Source: Chrysochromulina tobinii
Taxonomy: Eukaryota > Haptophyta > Prymnesiales > Chrysochromulinaceae
DNA: 45,557 bases
Reading direction: 5' to 3'
Assembly: GCA_001275005.1 (NCBI GenBank)
Contig: JWZX01002916.1
Location: 1 to 45,557, forward strand
In this document: positions 1 through 9,505 of the stretch, one piece after another
Layout of the letters: each line of letters starts with the position of its first letter
How positions within the stretch are numbered: the stretch's first letter is position 1
Made by a program: the position numbers and the translations under genes
Notes under the pieces: model-generated
Database searches by the model: none
The model's input: only the letters and a program-made list of their open reading frames with translations
What the model was told of the DNA's origin: nothing

Positions 1-887
1 TTCGCATGTGCCAGATGACGACAGCCGGTCCAATCGCGCTCCCAAGCGCAAGATGGCGAGTCCGAGACCAGGTTCACTTGTGAGGAGAATGTCTCGTGAG
101 GAGGCCGGATGCGAGCCAGCGCGGCGGTCTCCCGGTGTGTGTAAGCGCGCGCGCGCGCGCACGCCCATGCCCGCGCGGTGGTAGATGATCATCCATTCAC
201 CCGGAAGATTCTGAATCGTTTCAAATCCGCAGAGGTTGTGAAGTGCGACACCGCTCGCACACAACAGCGCACACACGCATCGTTCGTGATCTGCGTACAT
301 AACCAGAACCACTCGACAGTTTGACCGGGCGCACCACGCTACAGACCCCGGACACCGGACCGTGCGCGCGCGCGCACACCATGACGTTGGAGGAAAGGAA
401 GGACGGAACCGTACCGTACCGAACCGTCCACCATAGGAATACCTAATACACACGTGAAGTGCGTGAGCCGTCCTTGGACAGAAATGCTCACCATGGCCGT
501 ACATGAACACACGAAGAGAAGAAGCCGTCCAAACCGATGAATGATGCGCACGAGAGAGCGCCCGCCCTACCATCGCCACCCCCCTCCCCCATTTGAAATT
601 GCGGAAGCCCACAGCGGCGGCGCCGTATTCTCGTCATCGTATTGATGGCGCGCCCCGCGTACCCCGACGGCACGTAAGCATGAGATAGTGGCATGATGAC
701 GACTGATGATCATGAGAACCGGAAGACTGACCCGGAGGACGGCCGATGGGAACGGGCGCCCTCCTAACTGGAACGGATGCACTTTGTAACTGCGCAGAGC
801 TGAGAGAGAGAGAGAGAGAGAGGAAAGCTCTGGGAGCTGAGAGAGGGAGGCACGTCGCCATAAGGGGGGGCGTGGTCCTCAGACGTG
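1..887. other. Gene-free left edge with microsatellites
   Basis: No coding region is supported here: the short open frames show no recognisable domain and are low in complexity. The stretch holds CG-dinucleotide runs near 145-160 and 363-376 and a GA run near 802-822. It may be the 3' flank of the leftward gene that ends at 1141. Confidence 0.6.
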
Positions 888-1163
888 ATGAGGTCCCTAC
901 TCAGAATTGGAACCCTCCTCAGAACTGGGACGGGTTGACTTGATGAGGTCCCTCCTGAGAATTGGGACGGGTTGACTTAATGAGGTCCCTCCTCAGAATT
1001 GGGACGGGTTGACTTGATGAGGTCCCTCCTCAGAAATGGGACGGGTTGACTTGATGAGGTCCCTCATCAGAATTGGGACGGGTTGACTTGATGAGGTCCC
1101 TCCTCAGAAATGGGACGGGTTGACTTGATGAGGTCCCTCCTCAGAATTGGGACGGGTTGACTT
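888..1163. repeat. 37-bp tandem repeat array, about seven units
   Basis: The unit contains TTGATGAGGTCCCTCCTCAG followed by AATTGGGACGGGTTGAC and recurs every 37 nt with few changes (AATTGG/AAATGG, CTCAG/CTGAG). Read on the minus strand, the innermost unit supplies the last codons and the TGA stop of the gene at 1141-5998. Confidence 0.9.
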
Positions 1164-4100
1164 GGTAGAGGAGCAGCCCCGGCTTGTAATGCTGCTCGGA
1201 GCACACGGCGGCGACCGAGGCCCAGTCGCCCCCCAAGACGGCGCCATCGACGGAGTGCACCCAGCCGCCGAGCGCCGGATCGAAGGCGAAGGAGGCACAG
1301 GCGCCGACGCCGTGTTGGGCGTGTTGGGAGCTGCAGAGCACGCCGCGCAGCGTGGCGGTCGCCGGTTGCGGCGCCGACTTGAAGGCGTGTTGCATGTCGA
1401 TGGAGGTGGGCAGAGCCCGGAGGAGCTGGTGGACGACCGGCGGGGCGGGCGGGACCGTCTCCCAGCTGAGGCCGACGGGCAGCAGCCCGGGCATGGGCTG
1501 CATCAGGTAGCGTAAGATCTGCATGCGGTTGCCGCAATTGTACGTGGGGCAGAGCGGCCCGGCCGAGGAGGCGAGCTGTGACGTGAGCGCGCCCGCGGCG
1601 GTTGCGGGGCCCGAGGCGAGCTGTTGCAGCAGCAGGGGGACGGACACGTAGGCGGTCGACTGCCTATAATGGAGCGGCTCGAGCATCTCATCGCATGTAC
1701 ACTCACACATCTCCATGATCGACATGGAGAAGTGGTGCTCAACGCACGAGACGAAACGCTGGTCGGCAGACTCGGTGAAGAGTCCGACGAGCGCTTCGAA
1801 CGCCTCCCCTACGTCCGATGCGCCGCTCAGCTTCAAGCGCGCGCCGTCGACGACCATCGAGGGCAGGTGGCTGCGCAGTCCTTGCGGGCTCGAGAGCGCT
1901 GTGCTCGACTGGGCGAGCGCCCGCATGGCGCCCTGCAGCCCGACGACGAGCGCATCCGACGTGGGCGCGATGCGGAGCACTTGCGCTTTGAATGAGTCGA
2001 GCTGGCAGAGGAGCGGCAGGCAGGCGCAGAGGAAGGAGGTCGCGTCGATGGGTACGGTCGGCTCGGACGCGCCGTGTTGGGCGCCACTTTCGGAGGAGAG
2101 CTGACTCTTGAAGGAGCCGTTGGAGCTGCCGTGGGCGCTGCCGCCCATGCCCATCTCGCTCATCTGCATCTGCAGCGCCTCGAGTTGGCTCGCCGTATAG
2201 GGTGCCCTCGTGACGAGGGCGTCACCCATACCGCCGGCGCCCATCATGGCGCTGCTCGCGCCCGTGCCCATCATGGCGCCCGTGCATGACGAGGGCGGCA
2301 GCGGCGGCATGATGGCGTGCTGCTGCGAGCCGCCCATGCCACCCTGCCCGCCGCCGCCCATGCCCCCGCCGCCCATGCCCCCGCCGCCCATGCCGCCCGA
2401 GTAGCTGGGCAGCGGCGGCATCCCCGGCTGCTGCTGGCCGCCCATGCCCATCTGTCGAGCGCCGCCCATACCCATGCTGCCGGCACCGCCGGCGCCGCCC
2501 TGGCCAGCCATGCCCCCTCCGAGATTCATGCCGAGATTCGTGCCAGCCATGGCCCCTCCCATGTTGTTGTTGGGGCCGCCGCCGAGATTCATGCCGAGAT
2601 TCGAGCCGAGATTCGTCGGGCCGCCGATGCCAGCACCTGCCATCATACTACCGCCGAGATTCGCGCCGAGATTAGCGCCTGCCATCATACTACCGCCGCC
2701 CGACAGGTTGCCATGGAGCCCTCCGGCGCCGCCCATGCTGCCGGCGCCGCCCATGTCGCCGGCGCCGCCCGGGCCGCCCGCGCCGGCGGGCTGGCCCGGC
2801 TGCACGCCGAAGCTGATGCCGTTGCCGTCGAGGTCGGCGGGCATCGCGCCACGCATGAAGGCAGGGTTGATCTGAACCGGCGAGCCCAGGATGAGCACCT
2901 CGCTGCGCTGGAGCGCCGCCGAAGCCGAGGCGGGGCGTAGGAAGCGGCAGAAGGCATGGAGGGCGAGGCCGTCGGGGGGCATGCGCACGCGCCGCTGCTT
3001 GAACTTGGCGCCCTGTCGATGGAATTTGATGCCCCCGGGCGCGAGCTCCCCGAAGACGAGCAGCGCCTCGGCAACCTGAAGCTCGGACGCATGGCTCGGC
3101 ACGCGCATGAGCATCACCGTGAATGGGCAGATGCGTCGCTCGTTGGCTGACACCGGCCCGTAGACCTTGGCGCCCGGGCGTGACGTATTGCACCGGTTGC
3201 ACTTGTCGCGGAAGGCGAAGTTGATGTTTCCGCAGTTGGCGCACTTCCAGTCACCGGTCGCTGAGCCGGGCCCCTGGCCCGGCAGCATGCCCGGCTGCAC
3301 CATGTAGCCGCCGCCGCCGTAGCCCTGCGAAGGCATCATCGGCTCTGTGTTCCGCCGCTTGGCCTCGTTGGCGCGCATCACCCACGCGTCAGCACCGCGC
3401 ACCAGGCCCCCGGGCGACCCAGGGCGACCGCCCGTCGCGTTGCCGGTCGCGCCCGGACTCGTTGCGCGCTCGCCCGCCGCGCCGGCGCCTTGGCCCACCA
3501 CGGCGCCCTGGCCCTGGCGCTGCTGCATCACCCGCAGCAGCTGGTTCTGAAGCGACTGCTCCGCCTGGCCAACACGCTGCGGGCACGAGATGGGGGCGAG
3601 CTGCACGTGCAGGCAGCGCCAGCCGCCCGCGTGCCCGAGCGGGATGGTGCGCACGTTGCAGTTGGCGAGCAGCCGCAGCGCCTGCGTCTGCCTCTGCTCG
3701 TCGGTGAGCATGAAGAGGCCGTTGAACTCGCCCGGGGAGGCTCCATGCTTGACGCGCCGCATGTTGGGGAAGCGCATCGCGAACGACTGCAGGTGCTCCG
3801 GCTTCAGGTGCAGCACGCCGCCGATGAGCAGCGCACACTGCGCGCCGCACGCCTGGAACTCGGCGTTGTAGCTCCAGAACTCGTCGCACCTGATGAGGGA
3901 GGCCATCAGAGGACATGAGCAGAGGACACGAGCATGCACTCAGACGCACTCCGCTCCAGAACTCGTCGCACATGTGGAGGCCCAGATCGAGCGCCATCTC
4001 AGCAGGGCAATCGTGGAGATCGATCAGGGCAATCATGGAGATCTATCAGGTCAATCGCGGAGATCGATCAGGGCAATCATGGAGATCTATCAGCGCAATC

Positions 4101-4808
4101 ATGGAGATCTACATGTGGTTGCCCTGATCGAGCGCCATCTCGGACAGCCAACGGCCACAAAACTCGCACACGATCGGCTGAGGCGAGTGCGGCACGTGGC
4201 CACCGTGGCCGCCGTGGCCGTGCCCCATGGGCCCGCCGTTGGCGCCGCCGCCGCCGCCGTGGTGGAGGTGGCCACAGCCCGCGTGGCCCCCCTGGTGCGC
4301 GCCCGGCCGGCCGCCGCCGCCGCCGAAACTGGCGCCCGGCATGGCGCCCGGCATGCCACCGTGCATGTTGAAGCCCTGCTGAGGCATCCCGGGAGAGGAC
4401 ATGCCGCCCTGTGGGGAAACGCCCTGTGGGGAAACGCCCTGAGGGCCGCCCTCGAAGCCCTTCGGAGGCAGCGGCGGCTGCTGCCCATACGGCCCGTGCT
4501 GCTGTGGGGAAACGCCCTGTGGGGAAACGCCCTGTGGGGAATGCCCATACGGCCCGTGCTGCGTGCCCATTCCGCCTTGCTGCGTGCCCATGCCGCCTTG
4601 CTGCGTGCCCATGACGCCTTGCTGCGTGCCCATGCCGCCTTGCTGCGTGCCCATGCCGCCTTGCTGCGTGCCCATGCCGCCTTGCTGATGAGGGCCGCCC
4701 ATGCGCCCCTGTTGAGCGTGTGCGCCACCGCACATGCCCCCCCCCATGCCGTTGTGAAAGCCAGCCCCTGCGCCCATGACCTGCAGCTGGCCGCCTTGGC
4801 CACTCGAG

Positions 4809-4851
<43 letters not shown>

Positions 4852-5998
4852 ACTGCTGCTGTTGCTGCTGCAGCTGCTGTTGCTGCTGCAGCTGTAGCTG
4901 CTGCAGCTGCTGCTGCTGGACGGCAAGCTGCGTCTCCGCTTCCTTGCGCTGGCGCATGGCCTCCGCAGCTGTCTGGATGGCAGCGGCGCGCTCTACCTGG
5001 AGTTGGGCCGCCTGCTGGTTAGCCGCGGCGACGGCGAGCTCCGCCTCGCGCTTCTGCGTCTTGAGCGCGACTCGCGCCTCGTCGAGGGCCGCTGACGAAA
5101 CCGCCGACGGACGAAACCCCTCGACTGACGAAACCGCCGACGGCCCGCCCGTGCCGTTTCCCTCGCGCACCGCTGAGGATGCCTTGGTGGCGCTCGACAC
5201 GGCGCGACCCTGTTCGGCTTGCTGCTCGGCGAGGGAGAAGGCGAGCGCGCCAAGCAGCTCCTGCTCCTCGAGCGCCGTCTGTTCCGCCTCTGAGGGCTGG
5301 TGACCGTACGGGCGCGCCATACCGGGCAGCACTGCGCCCGGCAGCGCGCCCGTCAGCGCGCCCGTCAGCGCGCCTGGCAGCGCGCCCGGAAGCGCGCCCG
5401 GAAGCGCGCCTGGCAGTGGCAGCGCGCCTGGCAGTGGCAGCACACCCGGCAGCATGCCGCCGCCGCCCATGCCGCCGCCGCCCATGCCGCCGCTGCTGAG
5501 TCGGTCGAGCTGCTGTTGCTGCTGCTGCTGCTCCGCTTGCGACCGCTTGCGCTGGATGATTACGGTGAGCGCACGATGCGAGTCGTTGCCGCATGCCTCG
5601 AGGACCTGCGCGCAGAACTGCCACGAGCTGCCGGTCGCGTTGACGAGCTCCTGCACCGTTGGGTTGCCTGCGGCTTGGGGCTCCATCCCCGGAAGCGCTC
5701 CACCCACGGTGCTGGAGTCCATGCCTGGCAGGCCGCCGCCATCGCCCGCGCCCAGATTGCGCTGAAGCATCCAGTCGAGCGAGCCTGCCGACAGGCCGGA
5801 CTGCGAGCCCATCCCATCGCCCATGCAGCTGCTCATTTGCGAGCTGCCGCCGCAGCCATTGCCGCCGCAGCATCCCACACACGCCCAGTTCTGCGACTGC
5901 CCTGCGCCAGAGACAGGGAGCATGCCGTCCTGGAAAGAGCCGTCGTGCAGGTTGCCGGGCGATGAGAGCGAGCCCGTGGGCTGCGACGCGCCCCACAT
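1141..5998 (-). CDS. UBA-UIM-RanBP2 zinc-finger protein with a pseudo-USP C-terminus
   Basis: Two exons, 5998-4113 and 3889-1141, give about 1,544 residues; the join reads WLSEMALDQGNH-MCDEFWSYN in frame. Visible in order: a UBA-like segment near residues 112-150 (NPTVQELVNATG), a clean ubiquitin-interacting motif (EEQELLGALAFSLAEQ), poly-Gln, GMGTQQG repeats, a Cys-rich knuckle at the exon junction, a RanBP2-type zinc finger near 843-868 (W-x-C-x2-C-x10-C-x2-C), a weak RRM-like stretch, Gly/Met-rich low complexity, and about 250 residues like the C19 fold of USP53/USP54-type pseudo-peptidases. There SFLCACLPLLCQLDSF has Ser where the catalytic Cys belongs. The end GGWVHSVDGAVLGGDW to HYKPGLLLYQ fits that family, but no catalytic His is seen. 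The ATG at 5998 is chosen because the in-frame sequence upstream looks like leader. The role is inferred: a ubiquitin- and RNA-binding scaffold in the cytoplasm or in granules. Leftward neighbours are repeats only. Confidence 0.8.
3890..4112 (-). other. Intron (223 nt) of the UBA/pseudo-USP gene
   Basis: The donor is CACAT|GTAGATC and the acceptor CCTCATCAG|GTGCGAC, splitting the ATG codon of HMCDEF. The interior has about five 28-nt repeats (ATCTCCATGATTGCCCTGAT type) and, at 3953-4000, a near-copy of the joined exon-exon junction. The 3' end (plus strand 3890-3912) matches intron ends in the PHD/PLU-1 gene. Confidence 0.85.
4559..4686. repeat. 21-nt coding repeat encoding MGTQQGG
   Basis: About six near-perfect 21-nt units (GTGCCCATGCCGCCTTGCTG plus one base on the plus strand) encode consecutive MGTQQGG heptapeptides on the minus strand. 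Low complexity continues on both sides. Confidence 0.85.
4808..4920. repeat. CTG/CAG trinucleotide tract (poly-Gln)
   Basis: A run of at least twelve CTG triplets at about 4811-4850, then interrupted CTG/TTG triplets, encodes poly-Gln on the minus strand inside the UBA/pseudo-USP gene. Confidence 0.9.
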
Positions 5999-6594
5999 CG
6001 CGCGCGCGGGAGGCCTTAGGGGCCTCGCTCGCGCTCGAGTATGCCTGACTCGCCCTGTGTGTGCATGTTTCCTCGCAGACAAAGGTGCATCTTTCATAGT
6101 CTTTTCATGCACCGAAATTTGGCCAAATGCTGATGAGCCGGGTTCGCTGGCTCTCGGCTCCGCCCCCCCCTCCTGACGCCACCGCGAATCACGCATTGGC
6201 TTTCGCTTTACACCGTACACCAGGCAGTGGAGGCCCGAGAAAACAACGGTCCATGGGCCATCGCCTCGTTTAATCGTATATCGTTGTTGTTGCACACATC
6301 GACACGTCATCAAGATCTGCCCCCCTCCACACGCACTCATTCCGCCCTGCTGCATGCCGATGTGCCACGTGGCTCGTGAAGCGCCGCGTCGGCGCGGTGC
6401 GCCTACGGCGAGCCCCGTGCCTGCCGGACGTGCGCACCGCGCACCGCCCCGCTCGCCTGCCTCCTCTACCAGCCTATGGGACCACACCACACGCACACGT
6501 CACGTCCACTGCCCGACTGGGCGCAACACGCTAGGCGCCGTGAAGGCTCGTGACGGCGCTGTGAAGGCTCGCGGCGCTATCGCGGCGCGCGCGC
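5999..6594. other. Intergenic: GRP94 3' flank and leader of the UBA/pseudo-USP gene
   Basis: An open frame continues upstream of 5998 to 6496 but has no domain and is rich in Arg and Ala, so it is treated as leader. No other gene is seen. Confidence 0.5.
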
Positions 6595-8928
6595 TCAGAC
6601 CTCATCCTTGTCAGCGCTGCCCTCCTCCTCCTCCTCCTCCTCCTCCTCCGCTGCGTCCTCGGGCTCATCCGCCACCTCGAGCTCAGCCTCGAGCGCCGCG
6701 CCGGCCACACCGAGGTCCTGCGCGACGACGCGCGCCACGCGCTCGCCAAAGTCCTGCGCGTCCTCGGGCATGAGCTGGTAGCCAGCCGCGACCACGGCCG
6801 ACAGATAGAGCGAGAAGACCATGTCCTTGAGCTTGTCGTCGCCCTCGGGCTTCTCGGAGAGCCGCGTATTCAGCTCGACAATCATCGGGTGGCGAGGGTT
6901 GACCTCGAACATGCGCTTCGACTTCATGAACTCGAACTTGGTCTGGTCGGCGAAGGCCTGCGACTTCATCACCTTCTCCATCTGCGCGGTCCAGCCGTAG
7001 TCAGCCGAGAGCACGACCACGGGCGACTGCACCAGGTGCTTCGAGATCGACACCTTCTCGACCTTCTTGCCCAGCGTCTCCTTCATGTAATCGAGGAGCG
7101 GCTTGAACTTTTGCTTGTACTTCTCGTCGCGCTTTTTTTCTTTGTCGCCTTCCTCGAGCTTGAGGCCCTCGCGCGACGCGTTGATCAGCCGCTTGCCCTC
7201 GAACTCGGTCAGGTGCTGCACCGTGTACTCGTCCACCGCGTCGGTCATGAAGATGATCTCAATGTCCATCGAAAGCAGCTTCTCGACCGACGGCGACTTG
7301 AGCAGCGACTCCTTGTCCTCGCCCGAGATGTAATAGATGTTCTTCTGGTCCTCCTTCATGTTGGACACGTAGTCCTCGAGCGAGATCTCCTTGTCGCCCG
7401 ACTTGGACGTAGCGTAGCGCAGCAGCTTGGCGAGGCGCGTCCGGTTGGCAGCGTCCTCGATCAGACCCATCTTGATGAACTTGCCGAACGACTTCCAGAA
7501 CTGCGTGTACTTGGACTCGCCCTCCTCCTCGCCCTCGCCTTTCTCCTCGACCGCCTTCTTCTCCTTCTTCTCGCCATCCTCGTCCTCCTCGTCCTCGCCA
7601 CCGTCCTTCTTGTCCGCGTCGGCCATGCTCTTGATCATCGCGAGCGCCTTGCGCGTCATCTTCTTCCCGATGACCTTGAGCACCTTGTTCTGCTGCAGCA
7701 TCTCTCGCGACACGTTGAGAGGGAGCGAGTCCGAGTCGACGACACCCTTGATGAAGGAGAGGTAGCGCGGCAGCAGCTCGTCGAACTCGTCCGTGATCAT
7801 CACGCGGCGCACGTACAGCTTCAGGTTGTTCTGCTTCTTGTTGTAGTCCTGGTACGCATCGGGCGGCGCGTCCTTGGGGATGTACAGAATCGATTTGAAC
7901 TCGACCTCGCCCTCGGCCGAGAAGTGCGTGTGGACGAGCGGCTCTCCAAAGTCCTTGGTGATCGACTGGTAGAACGACTTGTACTCCTCGTCCGTGATGT
8001 CCGACGGGTTGCGCGTCCAGAGAGCCTTGGCGTCGTTGACGAGCTCCCAGTCATGGACGGTCTTCTTGACCTTCTTCGTCTTGGGCGCGTCGTCCTCCTC
8101 GTCCTCCTCCTCGTCGGCGTCGGAGACCTCCTCCTCCTCAGACTCCTCCTCCTCCTCCTCCTCGCCCTCCGCCTCCGCCGCATCGCCCTCCTCAATCGGC
8201 ACCTCCTCCTCCTCCTCCTTGGTCGTGTACAGGTAGATGGGGAAGTTGATGAACTCGGAGTAGCGCTTGATCAAGCCCTTGAGCCGTTCCTCCTCGAGGA
8301 ACTCGAGGCAGTCCTCCTTGAGTGTGAGCACAATCTTGGTGCCGCGGCCGAGGTCCTCCTCGTCGTCGCGCTTCTCGCGCACCGAGAAGGTCGAGTCCGC
8401 CGTCGACTCCCAGACCCACTGCTTCTCATCCTCGTTCGACTTGGAGTGCACGGCCACGTTGTCGGCCACCAGGTAGACGGAGTAGAAACCGACGCCGAAC
8501 TGGCCGATCAGGTTGACGTCCGCGCCCTCCGAGAAGGCCTCGATGAACGACGAGGTGCCCGACTGCGCGACGGTGCCCAGCTGGTTGATGAGGTCATCCT
8601 TGGACATGCCGCAGCCGCGGTCACGCAGCGTGAGCGTCTTCGCCTCCTTGTCAGCCATCAGCTTCATCTCGAGCTTGGCGATGTCGCCCTCGCCGAGCGC
8701 GGACGGGTCGGTCAGCGACATGAAGCGCGTCTTGTCGAGCGCATCCGAGCCGTTCGAGATGAGCTCACGCAAGAAGATCTCCTTCTTCGAGTAGAGCGAG
8801 TTGATGATGATGTCCATGAGCTTGTTCACGTCAGCCTGGAACTGGAAGGTCTCGCCCTTCTCCTCCGCGTGCGCGGTACGCGCGAAGAGGCCGAGCACGA
8901 GCACGAGCGAGGCGAAGAGGCGAGGCAT
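6595..8928 (-). CDS. HSP90B1: Endoplasmin / GRP94 (ER Hsp90), KDEV tail
   Basis: Intronless, about 777 residues. The ATG at 8928 opens a textbook signal peptide, MPRLFASLVLVLGLF then ARTAHAEE. The Hsp90 N-terminal ATPase motifs follow: KKEIFLRELISNGSDALDK, DRGCGMSKDDLINQLG, SGTSSFIEAF and IGQFGVGFYSVYLVAD. Next come an acidic linker (many Glu, near 8100-8210), the middle domain with NVSREMLQQNKVLKVIGKK, the C-terminal dimerisation domain and a Glu-rich tail. It is an ATP-driven chaperone of the ER lumen. The last residues are GSADKDEV, so the expected KDEL/HDEL retrieval signal is altered in its final residue. The glycine of DRGCGMSK keeps the nucleotide-binding loop. The divergent neighbour begins at 9506. 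Confidence 0.97.
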   Translation of the reverse strand: MPRLFASLVLVLGLFARTAHAEEKGETFQFQADVNKLMDIIINSLYSKKEIFLRELISNGSDALDKTRFMSLTDPSALGEGDIAKLEMKLMADKEAKTLTLRDRGCGMSKDDLINQLGTVAQSGTSSFIEAFSEGADVNLIGQFGVGFYSVYLVADNVAVHSKSNEDEKQWVWESTADSTFSVREKRDDEEDLGRGTKIVLTLKEDCLEFLEEERLKGLIKRYSEFINFPIYLYTTKEEEEEVPIEEGDAAEAEGEEEEEEESEEEEVSDADEEEDEEDDAPKTKKVKKTVHDWELVNDAKALWTRNPSDITDEEYKSFYQSITKDFGEPLVHTHFSAEGEVEFKSILYIPKDAPPDAYQDYNKKQNNLKLYVRRVMITDEFDELLPRYLSFIKGVVDSDSLPLNVSREMLQQNKVLKVIGKKMTRKALAMIKSMADADKKDGGEDEEDEDGEKKEKKAVEEKGEGEEEGESKYTQFWKSFGKFIKMGLIEDAANRTRLAKLLRYATSKSGDKEISLEDYVSNMKEDQKNIYYISGEDKESLLKSPSVEKLLSMDIEIIFMTDAVDEYTVQHLTEFEGKRLINASREGLKLEEGDKEKKRDEKYKQKFKPLLDYMKETLGKKVEKVSISKHLVQSPVVVLSADYGWTAQMEKVMKSQAFADQTKFEFMKSKRMFEVNPRHPMIVELNTRLSEKPEGDDKLKDMVFSLYLSAVVAAGYQLMPEDAQDFGERVARVVAQDLGVAGAALEAELEVADEPEDAAEEEEEEEEEGSADKDEV

Positions 8929-9505
8929 GACGCCGAGCACAATGAAGGAGCGGTCCGCCACGTAAGATTCTGTCCAGAAAGACACGTGTACACGGAGTAC
9001 ATGACGTGGATGCTGGCCCCTAAACACGTGGCCTAAGTGCGCCCCCCCCTCCGGGGGGGGGGAAACGCCCCCCCTGAGGTTTCCCAACTTTTTGTAACCA
9101 CCACACGGAAGTGAAGCACCCCACAGGACACTTACCATGGCTGTGGACGCACTTCTGCTTCCGCGGGCTGTGGGAAGACGAGATGTTTGCTCGTCAGACG
9201 TGGATGGAGTTTCGTTGCTGGACACGTGGCGGCATGCGGGGGGCGAATTTATGGATCATCAAAACTTCCTCCTCAGTTTGGCGCGAGGGTGATACCATTG
9301 TCACTAGAGGAGTGACGATGAGTGACGTGGTGGTTTGGCGGTTAGCCGTCGGGACGTTTCGCGAAGGGGACGATCGAGATCGGAGGAAAGGCGACGATTC
9401 TGTGTCACGTTGAGACAACGTGATAATAGTATCACGTCATCAAGCGGTACGTGTACTCGCACTCGCTGCTCGGTTCTACTGTGAACGTGAATTGTTTCCG
9501 GCTCG
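8929..9505. promoter_or_regulatory. Shared divergent promoter rich in ACGTG cores
   Basis: It separates GRP94 (-) from the methyltransferase/oxygenase gene (+). TGACGTGG occurs at 9002-9009 and 9323-9330; further ACGTG cores lie near 8991, 9026, 9196 and 9222. A perfect inverted repeat ACGTGATA-ATAG-TATCACGT lies at 9418-9437. Near 9043-9061 a C-run followed by a G-run can form a hairpin. TGACGTGG equals the animal/yeast unfolded-protein-response element core; bZIP control of GRP94 here is inference. Confidence 0.45.

Noticed and set aside
5999-6496. N-terminal extension of the UBA/pseudo-USP protein
   Set aside because: Composition differs sharply (Arg, His, Cys) and the ATG at 5998 opens the Gly/Ser-rich body typical of the protein.
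6889-9036. Long plus-strand open frame (715 codons) opposite GRP94
   Set aside because: It is the antisense of a highly conserved chaperone. Its Leu/Val/Arg composition is what reversed Lys/Glu/Asp codons give, and it shows no domain.
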